Below, in pieces: positions 33,681-47,139 of a stretch of DNA of 64,000 bases; position 1 is the stretch's first letter, and every line of letters starts with the position of its first letter. The notes below the pieces were generated by a model. That model did not search any database and was not told where the DNA came from. It saw only the letters and a program-made list of their open reading frames with translations. Both the position numbers and the translations under genes were made by a program. Source of the DNA: Dipteris shenzhenensis (lineage: Eukaryota; Polypodiophyta; Polypodiopsida; Gleicheniales); the NCBI GenBank assembly GCA_047967505.1, contig CM106538.1. One strand, given 5' to 3'.

Positions 33681-35585
33681 CTACTGAGGGGTAGACCTGC
33701 ATGAGTACTTCCTTTGAATTCCCTGTTCTTTCAGATATTCACAAAATTCTTTTGAAAAGTACTCTCCCCCTCCATCAGATCTTAGCACTTTAATATGCTC
33801 ACCTTTCTCTTTTTCAACCATGGCCTTAAAAGCCTTGAAATGGCTGAACACTTCACTTTTGTGCTTCATAAAATAAATCCACACCTTCCTAGTGTAGTCA
33901 TCAATAAACGTCACATAATAATGGCATCCACCAATAGAAGCAGCTTTGGTTGTCCAAACATCTGAATGGATCACTTCCAAAGGTCTTCTGCTCATCTTAG
34001 CATTTTTGGGAAATGCATGTCTGGCCTGCTTACCCATTTGGCATGCTTCACATACCTTTTGCATTCCCTCAACTCTGAATTTAGGCAAACCTGCAACAAT
34101 GTTTTTCGTTTGCATAGATTTCAGCCTTTGTATATTCACGTGCCCAATGCGCTTGTGCCATATCTCAATATCTGCAATGACACCTCTCCCATGTGCAAAC
34201 ATAGCAGCTTTCACCTCAGGCATATCAACATCCAAGGTGAACATTCTGCCATTTTTGTTGCCTTTCGCAACCAAGCGGCACTTATTTTTCAAGTCCTCAA
34301 CAAAGCATCCATCAGGATTAAATCTAACCTGCAGACCTTGCTCAACCATCTGGCCTACTGAAACCAGGTTCTTAGTGATTTTTGGAACATGAAGTACATC
34401 TGCCAAGTACTTCGTTTTGCCATCCTGCATAGCCAATGGCACTTTACCAACCTGCGTAATTGGGTGCGCAGTATCATCACCTGTTTCAACATAACCTGGC
34501 TTATCCAAATTTCTAACATCATGAAACCACTCACCATGACTGGTCATGTGGTTAGAGGCACCTGAATCAACATACCAAACATCATTGCAAGCTGCAGCAT
34601 CTCCTGACATGGAGTTAACCATATGCTGCATCACAAAAAGGTGCTCATTTCTGTCGTCACCATGCCCACTTGATGATGCATAGTTGCTTTGCTGCAACTT
34701 CCCACTTTTGATGTCATTCTGCTTTTTATAGCATGTATTCTCCTTGTGTCCAGGATTTCCACAATAATAGCATTCTGTGCTGCTATTTACTTGCTGGTTC
34801 CTTTGCCATGAACCACGGCCTCTTTGGCTCCCCCTGCCTCTAGAACTACCACGTCCTCCTCCATAGGACTGGTTTTCCTGTTGTTGCTGTTGGTTCTGAT
34901 TTCCTGCACAGCCACCAAAACGGCCTCTTCCTCTACCCCTGCCTCTACCTGTATTCGAGTAGAAAGCAGTCTCTTGAGAAGTTGAGTTGGCTGAACCACC
35001 ATTCCTTTGCTCTTCACTCAGCAAGAGAGCAATAAGTTCCTGAAAATCAGGAAATGTTTCACGGACTCCAATGGATGTCCGAAACTGTGCATAATCTTTC
35101 CCAAGACCATTCAAGGTCACAGACACTAAGTCCTCATCATCAACAGGTGCTCCAATGGAGGCAAGAGAATCTGCAAGGCTTTTCACCTTCAAGGAATACT
35201 CATTTATATTCAGATTTTTCCTTTGCACATTGTGCAACTCCTGCTTTAGCTGCATCTTTCGTGCTTTGGTATTTGTGCTATACAGCTTCACCAATGTATC
35301 CCATGCCTCCTTAGGCGTCTCTAGATCCTGTATATGCACAATCATAGAATCTGAAATGCTAACAGACAGCCAATACAGGCATTTTCTGGCTTTTTCATGC
35401 CATTCTTTAAAGGCCTTCAATTCAGCAGGAGTGGGAGCAGCACCCAAAACTGGTTCTGCAGTTTCACCACTGATGTACTCCCAAACTCCCTTTCCCATAA
35501 GGAAGTTTGTCATCCTGAACTTCCATGCTTGGAAGTTGTTCTTGTCAAGCTTCTCACTGACAATGGTAGACAGATTCTCAGACAT
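33681..35585 (-). CDS. Copia gag, protease and N-terminal integrase, ending at an amber codon
   Basis: The start is ATG 35585-35583 (MSENLST); the open frame also runs upstream to 35612 without an ATG. Order: UBN2-type gag (about residues 10-190), Gly/Arg/Gln-rich linker, CCHC knuckle CYYCGNPGHKENTC (about 272-285), protease VWYVDSGASNHMT with catalytic Asp (about 340), GAG-pre-integrase IWHKRIGH, and the integrase His/Cys finger (CEACQMGK). The first two catalytic acids follow (HSDVWT about 542, RSDGGGE about 604). The frame ends at STPQ followed by TAG (33683-33681) where the conserved peptide is STPQQNG, so a CAG-to-TAG change is the simplest explanation. Without readthrough, no reverse transcriptase is made. 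Confidence 0.93.
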   Translation of the reverse strand: MSENLSTIVSEKLDKNNFQAWKFRMTNFLMGKGVWEYISGETAEPVLGAAPTPAELKAFKEWHEKARKCLYWLSVSISDSMIVHIQDLETPKEAWDTLVKLYSTNTKARKMQLKQELHNVQRKNLNINEYSLKVKSLADSLASIGAPVDDEDLVSVTLNGLGKDYAQFRTSIGVRETFPDFQELIALLLSEEQRNGGSANSTSQETAFYSNTGRGRGRGRGRFGGCAGNQNQQQQQENQSYGGGRGSSRGRGSQRGRGSWQRNQQVNSSTECYYCGNPGHKENTCYKKQNDIKSGKLQQSNYASSSGHGDDRNEHLFVMQHMVNSMSGDAAACNDVWYVDSGASNHMTSHGEWFHDVRNLDKPGYVETGDDTAHPITQVGKVPLAMQDGKTKYLADVLHVPKITKNLVSVGQMVEQGLQVRFNPDGCFVEDLKNKCRLVAKGNKNGRMFTLDVDMPEVKAAMFAHGRGVIADIEIWHKRIGHVNIQRLKSMQTKNIVAGLPKFRVEGMQKVCEACQMGKQARHAFPKNAKMSRRPLEVIHSDVWTTKAASIGGCHYYVTFIDDYTRKVWIYFMKHKSEVFSHFKAFKAMVEKEKGEHIKVLRSDGGGEYFSKEFCEYLKEQGIQRKYSCRSTPQ

Positions 35586-36119
35586 TTTACAAATCACGAA
35601 TTGCAACAGCAACCTGTAAACACAGCAAATGCCTCACAAGGGCAAATAGCAAAACTTCTGCAAAAAGCCTCACAGGGGCAGATCTGCAACACTGACGAAA
35701 GTGGTATTTCACCACACAGTCACTTCCTAGTGACGAGTTTGCATCAACAGGCAACAGGCATGAATCTGCAACTCCCAATATCTCTGCACATAGGCATACG
35801 ATGCAATTTCTGTGGCACCTTTCCACCGACTAGCCGCGCAGTGGTGGCACAGCGAAAAACAGGGCCTTTTTCTGAGTGCCTGCGAAGAACTTCCGCCTTC
35901 AAAACGGGCCCCGAAACGGCCCGCCCTCACCCGCAGCATATACTGCGCTCTCGCCACACCGCGAAGGGCCTCTCAATCTGAAACAGTGCACTCCTGCACT
36001 TCTGGCTGTGCTACCTGCAGAGATTTGCTCACAAACTCGAAATAGGAAAGCTACACTGGTCCTCTTACCAGGACACCACAAACTTGGCTTGCTTTCTTGA
36101 GCTCCTTACCACGAACAAG

Positions 36120-36131
36120 GCTCTGATACCA
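36120..36131 (-). other. Primer binding site of the full-length copia
   Basis: TGGTATCAGAGC on the minus strand, the exact plant initiator-Met tRNA complement, directly adjoining the 5' LTR. Confidence 0.95.
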
Positions 36132-36430
36132 TGTAAAGAATAAGGGAGAGAGAGAGGAGACTCAAGTTCAGCTTTCTTCACAACAACACAAGAGAGAGAG
36201 GACACAAGGTTGGAGGGTGAAGCCTTTCTTCACTTTTGCACACAACAACAATACAATAGAAGAGGGAAATACCCTATATGTCAAAACCTAGAATACGTGG
36301 TTCATATGTGAACCCAAACCAAAAACATACGTGGTAGTCTAACTACACCACGAGCACAACTAACATAGGCGGTGACATAAATGATAGTCATCCAGGAGAT
36401 GTATCGGGGGTAGAGCTTGATATCTCAACA
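36132..36430 (-). repeat. 5' LTR of the full-length copia
   Basis: 299 bp, TGTTGAG...TTTACA on the minus strand. Between it and the gag start lies a leader of about 530 bp that is GC-richer near 35880-35960. Confidence 0.95.
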
Positions 36431-36435
36431 GCAAC
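36431..36435. repeat. Target-site duplication GCAAC (right)
   Basis: Matches 30969-30973. Confidence 0.95.
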
Positions 36436-37086
36436 ACCATATCCATCATGTTTCCCCTTGCTATGGCTAGACCCAAAGAAATTCCGCATCATGTTTAGAT
36501 GGGTCACGGATTTAAACCTTGAGACAAAGTAGAATCCATGGGCTGATTTAAACTAAGAGGAAGCACCATTTGACCACACCCAATATCATTTTTTAGCCAT
36601 TCCCAATGCAATAGAAAAGCATGCTGCACAAATAAGGTGCATCATGTTCCCTATCATCCAAGATTTAGAAATGGCATGTACATTGCACTGATTTGGACTC
36701 CAAGTTAGCAAGCATATTGGCATTAGTCATATAAGAATCAAGCAAATGATTATATGTGATATGCACTAGAATTAATAATTGCTTGTTTTACCAATAAGCA
36801 CTTTGTATCTCATCTTGTTCTTGAAATGACTAATTTTCTACAAAATCTATGATAGAGACAATAGTGGCATGGTAAAAATTAGCAAGGCACGTCTTGAATT
36901 GCTTATCTTGCCTACTAGCTGGAAATTGTGAAGCACAGATTTTGGGATGAATTGAACCAAGTGCTCTACTAACTCCCTCGGCTGAGTGCTCTTATACGAT
37001 AGTAGCCATCTATTTTTCTCCAATATTTCAACATCAACATGTTCAAATCTCCTCCACTTTAAAGCAATAGAGTTGTCTTCTCTCAT
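36436..37086 (-). pseudogene. Upstream half of a transposase-like pseudogene (WSDGAxxQFK / FFGxxHGKG type)
   Basis: On the minus strand one frame near 36585-36440 reads WVWSNGASS, a stop, then FKSAHGFYFVSRF, and MMRNFFGSSHSKGKHDGYG. This corresponds to a conserved signature (WSDGA..QFK, then NFFG..HGKG..DG.G) that I associate with mobile-element proteins of plants and other eukaryotes. Further upstream (37086-36847) WRRFEHVDVEILE and ELVEHLVQFIPKSVLHNFQ look like its helical N-terminal portion. The element is disrupted by stops and by the copia insertion. The family has no name I can give with certainty. Confidence 0.5.
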
Positions 37087-37280
37087 TTAATTTGGATAGA
37101 CATCAAATTGCCTCTTCTTCATACTATAATATGTGCATGTGCCACGAATGCATTCAACGTGGTGCCACTCAGAGTCTCCATTTGGACAGACTCTACTAGC
37201 TCCCACAGAGACCTTAGGCTACCAAACTTGGTCTCCCTCAAAACATATAACAAGGATTTGGTTGGCCTACAGATGGCATG
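37087..37280. other. No gene seen
   Basis: Short noncoding interval between the transposase remnant and the inverted-repeat element. Confidence 0.4.
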
Positions 37281-37282
37281 TA

Positions 37283-37831
37283 TTAGGAAAATTCAGAGCT
37301 CATTTTGGGGCCTTTTAGCTCAAAAGGATAATAGCCCTCCACCAATCAAAGGAGGGCCAATGCAATGTTGAAAATTTTAGGAAAAGGAAAAACAAAGAAA
37401 TATTGCCGAGTTTGCACTTAATGAGGATACGTGAGTTATATCTGACATACATGTAGAATTTGGTATTTCTAACATCACCGGCACATCCAGAGCACACCAA
37501 AACCCTCGGTAAGGCTTTCAAAATGCCAAAAATGAGCATTCAGCGAACTTGTCAAGTCACATTCGGTGAACTTGTCAAATCACATTCATTTGTACAATTG
37601 GCTTTCTGAGCTTTTTTTGCCTTTTTTGGGTCTCGGGGTGCCCATTTTGGCCGCTTTAAAAGACCTATCGGGGGTTTTGGCCTGCTCCAAATGCGCTGGT
37701 GATGTAAGAAATACCAAAATTTTCACCTTATGTCAATGGGATTATGACATATTTTATTGTTGTATAGAAAAGAAAAATGAAGAAATCGTGAATTTCTCTC
37801 AGGTCCCCAAATGAGCTCCCTTTTTGCCTAA
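37283..37831. mobile_element. MITE-like inverted-repeat element, copy 1
   Basis: 549 bp. The ends are inverted repeats of about 30 bp (TTAGGAAAATTCAGAGCTCATTTTG-type against its complement) and a TA dinucleotide flanks both sides (37281-37282, 37832-37833). The interior also folds back: CACCGGCACATCC and CCAAAACCC on one arm pair with GGGGTTTTGGCC on the other. There is no coding capacity. It is homologous to 48162-48751 and 57986-58575. TA duplication is typical of Tc1/mariner-type nonautonomous elements. Confidence 0.7.
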
Positions 37832-37833
37832 TA

Positions 37834-40679
<2,846 letters not shown>

Positions 40680-41580
40680 ACCAAAGATAAGATTAAATGT
40701 ATCAAACAATAGAGAAACTAATGTAACAAAAAATCACTAGAGTAGAGGTATTTGAGTCCCTTGTCTCATTCACAATTAGATGCAAGCTACAACATCCCCT
40801 TGTGCTGGCAATCCTACTAGAAGTTTCTTTGATACTTTGCCTTGTGCTCATGAATTTCATCAAACAGTAGATCATGGTCCCTGTTGAAGAGTTGAATGAC
40901 CTGGGAGAGTCTGTGATTTTCTTGATAACCATTCCATAAAAAGAGATCCAACATTAGTGTTAGAATGAGTAAGCATTCCTAAAAATCCAAATAAACCATA
41001 ATGCATGAGCTCTAGCTAAGGTCCAAAAAGGCTACCTTCCTTTCGCTACATCCCCAAGAAGAATAGCCTTCCAATTTAATGGTTGACCTCATTGTATTTG
41101 GGTTATCTTATAGACCCTATGGCATGAGGGCATGCCATACAAATATGAAAGACATCTTGGATACCAGTGCAACGCTTATACTGACATTACCCTTCCCAAT
41201 TTTCAAGCCTTTGGCAGTGGCCCACACATATTTGTGGAGAATTAACCAAAGGAGAGTGGACATCTTTGCCTCCCTTGGGAATGAGCTTGATAACTACCCC
41301 ATTTAGATGGCAAGGAAGTTGCTGGATTTGAACGCTTTCTTGCTAGACATCCAGCAACCTGAGGCCAACTACCTCCCCAAAAGTCTTACAAAATTGTATG
41401 GGGAGGCCATCTTCTCCAAGGGTTTTCCATCCTTCATTACATTTATAGATTCCTTAAGCTCCTTTAGTGCAAGCGGAGCTTCAAGGTGGAGTCTGTCTTC
41501 TTGCATCCCGACATAGCTCTCTAGCTTGTACCTCATCAGAAGTCACTTGACTAGAAGAGAGAAGGAGGTTCTTGAAATGT
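40680..41580 (-). mobile_element. Internally deleted LINE remnant
   Basis: On the minus strand, left of about 41580, APLALKELKESINVMKDGKP and (next frame) GEDGLPIQFCKTFGE then NGVVIKLIPKGG match the start of LINE reverse transcriptase. Immediately after, SPLVNSPQ and LILHKYVWATAKGLK, and further on WKAILLGDVAKGR and ARAHALWFIWIFRN, match the C-terminal zf-RVT region. The catalytic core in between is missing, so this copy has an internal deletion of several hundred codons. Frameshifts and stops are present. Confidence 0.65.
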
Positions 41581-42475
41581 TGAGCCATAAAGACCTGGTT
41601 CTCTTTATTTTCTCTCTCTCACTCTTCAGATATTCTAAGCAATATAGATATTCTTATTCTTTGCTATCATTTCAGTCTCCTCCTCCTCCTCACTTCACTG
41701 ATGATATTAGATTACTGGGATTTCTTACAATTAGTGAGATAATATCTTAGGCACCTTGCCCATTACACTTCCCCACATCACACTCTCTTGTTGCTGTACT
41801 ACCCTCCCAAAATGCACTCACAATCAACCCCACCACGATGCTGGTTCTAGAAGCATCAAAGCAGCAACATTGTTAGAAGGTGTACTAGTGCAATGACTAT
41901 CCCCATGACCCATGAAGCCTCCATTTGCAATGAAGGACTCAAGCCCTATTCCAGTCTCAATAGACTCACGCTATCTTTGAAGTGCACATAGGTAAGAAGG
42001 AAATGGATAGAGGAATATGTGGACCAGAATTGGGACACAGTGTTCCCCATGCGGTAGTCCCTAAGTACTTGTCACCCACTTCCTATGTGAATAGCTAAGA
42101 TGGATGCACCACAAAAAAAGTCCAACACCCAACGACAGTTCCAATCGCTAAAGAGGAGAAACTGCTGGTGAATTAGTGCTTTGAGATGCAGAGACTTGGT
42201 CTACAATGGTTGTGTTGTAGTTGGATGTTAAGGTTGCTGAATTGTGCTAGGATCATTCAAACCCATTCCAAATGGTCCTCTCCAGCATGACTTGGTGGGA
42301 GAGTTTCAACTAGAGACACCCAAATTGTCTATCCATGTAGTAGAGGACATCAACCACTCTCAATCTCTCAACTTTATCATGATGTGTAGATGATGGAATG
42401 CAGGCACTGACAAAGAAGGGTAGCAGATGTGTGCACAGATTGCTCCCAACAACCAAGAGTGTCTCATCATATGAG
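41581..42475. other. No gene seen
   Basis: Mostly noncoding. Its left end may include a little more LINE sequence. Confidence 0.4.
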
Positions 42476-42835
42476 TTTGTATGAATGCAGCTTGGATGTC
42501 AATGGAAGGGCACTACATCTTCAAGAGGAAAAGGGTTACGTATGATTACATTGAGTGTGATATTGCCATTGTGTCAATGCAAAAGAAGGCATGATTGACT
42601 AGATACCATCTCATTGCGTGGCTTGACCATTTCATTAAGTATAGTACCCTTCCCTCTCTCTCCATTTGAGATGTACCCAATGCTTGTCATGCCTTGTATT
42701 TGCGAGTTGAATTCATGTCAAAGGCAACAAAGGTAGGAGTAGATATTACCACCATACTTGCACACACCTCAAACAAGTTACATATGGACATGTGCTTTTT
42801 CTCAGCCTTCAAGAAGGTGGTGCAAATATTGTAGG
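42476..42835 (+). pseudogene. DDE_1-like transposase fragment (weak)
   Basis: The plus frame includes RYHLIAWLDHFIKYSTLPSL and then KVGVDITTILAHTSNKLHMD with CFFSAFKKV. The latter resembles the segment GVDIITLPSHTSHALQPLDV of DDE_1 (Tigger/pogo/jerky-type) transposases common in plants. Two stops interrupt it. It ends just before the macrosatellite begins. Confidence 0.4.
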
Positions 42836-42899
42836 TGGCAAAACACATGCAATATAAATTTTCGGCTCCATTTTTTAAGGGATGACCACCCTCTAATAA

Positions 42900-45800
42900 A
42901 GATGTAGAAAGTGCTGTCCATCTATACTTTTTGGCTCACATGGAAGCATTGGCAAGCTAGTTGGAGATAGTTGGGCAAAACAAAGCCAATTTACTTCCAC
43001 ATGACAGCTAACAGAGAGCAACATGCAGTCGTCCTCTAAGAAACCCCTATGCAGCAAGGCGAGACCATGATGGGCTAGCCAAATAGAATGATCTGCAAGG
43101 GTGCATGACTAGAGCGGAGACAAGGGTCAATCCACAATGCCGACCAACCAACTTGAATGGTTGGCCAATGAACAAACAAGGGTCTAGGGACTCTAGTCTA
43201 GGATAGACCCCAAACAACCTCAGACTGAACAACCAAGAGCAACCCCTAGGGTAGCAAGACAAGGCCATCATGGGGGCCAGCCAAACAGAATGATCTGCCA
43301 AGGTGCATCACCAGACCACAAATAAGGGCCGATCCACAATGCAGGCCAACTGACATGAATTGTTGGCTAATGAACAAACAAGCATCTAGTGACTCTGGTC
43401 TAGGATAGACCTTGACAAACATCAGGCTAAACAATCTAGACCAGACCAAGCCAACCACAGAGAAGGCCCCTGGAGAGGGTTACAAGGCACTTATATAGCC
43501 ACCACTGTTGGGCCAATGGTTGTACTCGGAACCAAGGATGTTTTTATCGAAGCTATGCTTATATATTAATATAAAATCTTGGCAAAAGTTTTCAAGCTCC
43601 ATTTTTTGCTTTCACAATATTGGTAGAATGTAGTACCCTTTTTATATGTTCTTTTGAATTTTGAAGGAAAAAATGTAAATCCTAGCAAAACTTCAAATTT
43701 TGTTGCATAACAGTGTCAAATCCTGGCTAATGTTTTACACTTTTAAGCTATGCTTATATATTAATATAAAATCTTGGCAAAAGTTTTCAAGCTCCATTTT
43801 TTGCTTTCACAATATTGGTAGAATGTAGTACCCTTTTTATATGTTCTTTTGAATTTTGAAGGAAAAAATGTAAATCCTAGCAAAACTTCAAATTTTGTTG
43901 CATAACAGTTTCAAATCCTGGCTAATGTTTTACACTTTTATTTTGATTAGGACATACAAACTTTCTATGGCAATATAAAAGTTTATCTCCTTAATGAAAA
44001 TAACTTGAAAAATTCATCCATAACTTGTTCCTTTATCCAATTTAAAAGTGATGTCCGTCTATACTTTTTGGCTCACATGGAAGCATTGGCATGCTAGTTG
44101 GAGATAGCTGGGTAAAACAAAGCCAATTTACTTCCACATGACAACTAACAAAGAGCAACATGCAATCGTCCTCTAAGAAACCACTATGCAGCAAGGCGAG
44201 ACCATGATGGGCTAGCCAAACAGAAGGATCTGCAAGGGTGCATGACTAGACCGGAGACAAGGGTCAATCCACAGTGCCGACCAACCAACTTGAATGGTTG
44301 GCCAATGAACAAACAAGGGTCTGGGGACTCTGGTCTAGGATAGACCCCAAACAACCTCAGACTGAACAACCAAGAGCAACCCCTAGGGTAGCAAGACAAG
44401 GCCATCATGGGGGCCAACCAAACACAATGATCTACCAAGGTGCATCTCAGACCACAAATAAGGGCCGATCCACAACGCAGGCTAACTGACATGAATTGTT
44501 GGCTAATGAACAATGTGACTCTGGTCTAGGATAGACGTTGACAAACATCAGGCTAAACAATCTAGACCAGACCAAGCCAACCACAGAGAAGGCCCCTGGA
44601 GAGGGTTACAAGGCACTTATATGGCCGCCATTGTTGGGCCAGTGGTTGTACTCGAAACCAAGGATGTTTTTATCGAAGCTATGCTTATATATTAATATAA
44701 AATCTTGGCAAAAGTTTTCAAGCTCCATTTTTTGCTTTCACAATATTGGTAGAATGTAGTACCCTTTTTATATGTTCTTTTGAATTTTGAAGGAAAAAAT
44801 GTAAATCCTAGCAAAACTTCAAATTTTGTTGCATAACAGTTTCAAATCCTGGCTAATGTTTTACACTTTTATTTTGATTAGGACATACGAACTTTCTATG
44901 GCAATATAAAAGTTTATCTCCTTAATGAAAATAACTTGAAAAATTCATCCATAACTTGTTCCTTTATCCAATTTAAAAGTGATGTCCATCTATACTTTTT
45001 GGCTCACATGGAAGCATTGGCCTGCTAGTTGGAGATAGCTGGGTAAAACAAAGCCAATTTACTTCCACATGACAACTAACAAAGAGCAACATGCAATCGT
45101 CCTCTAAGAAACCCCTATGCAGCAAGGCGAGACCATGATGGGCTAGCCAAATAGAATGATCTGCAAGGGTGCATGACTAGACCGGAGACAAGGGTCAATC
45201 CACAGTGCCGACCAACCAACTTGAATGGTTGGCCAATAAACAAACAAGGGTCTGGGGACTCTGGTCTAGGATAGACCCCAAACAACCTCAGACTGAACAA
45301 CCAAGAGCAACCCCTAGGGTAGCAAGACAAGGCCATCATGGGGGCCAACCAAACACAATGATCTACCAAGGTGCATCACCAGACCACAAATAAGGGCCGA
45401 TCCACAACACAGGCTAACTGACATGAATTGTTGGCTAATGAACAAACAAGCATCTAGTGACTCTGGTCTAGGATAGACCTTGACAAACATCAGGCTAAAC
45501 AATCTAGACCAGACCAAGCCAACCACAGAGAAGGCCCCTGGAGAGGGTTACAAGGCACTTATATGGCTGCCATTGTTGGGCCAGTGGTTGTACTCATTGA
45601 ACCAAGGATGTTTTTATCGAAGCTATGCTTATATATTAATATAAAATCTTGGCAAAAGTTTTCAAGCTCCATTTTTTGCTTTCACAATATTGGTAGAATG
45701 TAGTACCCTTTTTATATGTTCTTTTGAATTTTGAAGGAAAAAATGTAAATCCTAGCAAAACTTGAAATTTTGTTGCATAAAAGTTTCAAATCCTGGCTAA

Positions 45801-46857
45801 TGTTTTACACTTTTATTTTTATTAGGACATACAAACTTTCTATGGAAATATAAAAGTTTATCTTCTTAATGAAAATAACTTGAAAAATTCATCCATAACT
45901 TGTTCCTTTATCCAATTTGAAAGTGCTATCCATCTATACTTTTTGGCTCACATGGAAGCATTGGCGTGCTAGTTGGAGATAGCTGGGCAAAACAAAGCCA
46001 ATTTACTTCCACATGACAGCTAACAGAGAGCAACATGCAATCGTCCTCTAACAAACCCCTGTGCAGCAAGGCGAGACCATGATGGGCTGGCCAAATAGAA
46101 TGATCTGCAAGGGTGCATGACACAAGGGTCAATCCACAGTGCCGACCAACCAACTTGAATGGTTGGCCAATGAACAAACAAGGGTTTGGGGACTCTGGTC
46201 TAGGATAGACCCCAACCAACCTCAGACTGAACAACCAAGAGCAACCCCTAGGGTAGCAAGACAAGGCCATCATGGGGGCCAGCCAAACAGAATGATCTGC
46301 CAAGGTGCATCACCAAACCACAAATAAGGGCTGATCCACAACACAGGCCAACTGACATGAATTGTTGGCTAATGAACAAAAAAGCATCTAGTGACTCTGG
46401 TTTAGGATAGACCTTGACAAACATCAGGCTAAACAATCTAGACCAGACCAAGCCAACCACAGAGAAGGCCCTTGGAGATGGTTACAAGGCACTTATATGG
46501 CCGCCATTGTTGGGCCAGTGGTTGTACTCATTGAACCAAGGATGTTTTTATCGAAGCTATGCTTATATATTAATATAAAATCTTGGCAAAAGTTTTCAAG
46601 CTCCATTTTTTGCTTTCACAATATTGGTAGAATGTAGTACCCTTTTTATATGTTCTTTTGAATTTTGAAGGAAAAAATGTAAATTCTAGCAAAACTTCAA
46701 ATTTTGTTGCATAACAGTTTCAAATCCTGGCTAATGTTTTACACTTTTATTTTTATTAGGACATACAAACTTTCTATGGCAATATAAAAGTTTATCTTCT
46801 TAATGAAAATAACTTGAAAAATTCATCCATAACTTGTTCCTTTATCCAATTTGGGAA
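42900..46857. repeat. Macrosatellite of four ~940-bp units
   Basis: The string TATACTTTTTGGCTCACATGG marks unit starts at about 42922, 44061, 44991 and 45936 (spacing 1139, 930, 945). The first unit is longer because a ~196-bp AT-rich segment (TATGCTTATATATTAATATAA start) is duplicated at 43549-43744 and 43745 onward. Each unit consists of a GC-richer half, itself two ~190-bp related half-repeats (GATCTGCMARGGTGCAT; GACTCTGGTCTAGGATAGACC), and an AT-rich half. Unit identity is high, with small indels (for example a deletion at about 44510). Short minus frames of 62-125 codons recur in each unit but have no known domain. Confidence 0.93.
43549..43940. repeat. ~196-bp nested tandem duplication inside macrosatellite unit 1
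   Basis: The AT-rich segment beginning AGCTATGCTTATATATTAAT is present twice in tandem in unit 1 only. The two copies are nearly identical. Confidence 0.85.
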
Positions 46858-47139
46858 TGGGCAATCCAAGCACCACCTAGGTGCGGATCTCAGCCATTTA
46901 GCAACCCTCAATTCAGTAAGCAAAATGGTTGGCCTTGATTTCCACCACTCTACACAATTTGAATTGGTTTTTGGTGTTGAGGGCTCTCACCTAGGGCCTT
47001 GCTTGTATTATTTCTTGGATTTGTTTCCCAAATGAATAGAAATGAATACTATTTGGTATGCTTACTACCTACTGTTGTTGCTAAGTTTGTCTTGTTGTCA
47101 TTGTCATCTTCAACAACTTGGTCACCCATAGATTGGTGT
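46858..47139. other. No gene seen
   Basis: Short unique interval between macrosatellite and direct repeat A. Confidence 0.4.

Larger units (their letters stand above)
30974..36430 (-). mobile_element. Full-length Ty1/copia retrotransposon, recent insertion
   Basis: 5457 bp, transcribed leftwards. LTRs of 299 bp at 36132-36430 (5') and 30974-31272 (3') start TGTTGAG and end TTTACA on the minus strand. They differ at only two positions (I compared them by eye), so insertion is recent. A 5-bp TSD flanks it. Primer binding site, polypurine tract and a single gag-pol frame are present. The only lesion noticed is one TAG codon at 33683-33681. Confidence 0.97.

Noticed and set aside
33681-33683. 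Programmed amber readthrough in the copia
   Set aside because: The stop lies within the conserved integrase STPQQNG motif, not at a domain boundary, and is explained by one C-to-T change. Kept only as an alternative.
43047-46460. Recurring minus-strand frames (VYPRPESLD... type) in each macrosatellite unit
   Set aside because: They recur because the DNA repeats. They vary in length, lack a known domain and show no start context; no evidence of selection on the protein was seen.
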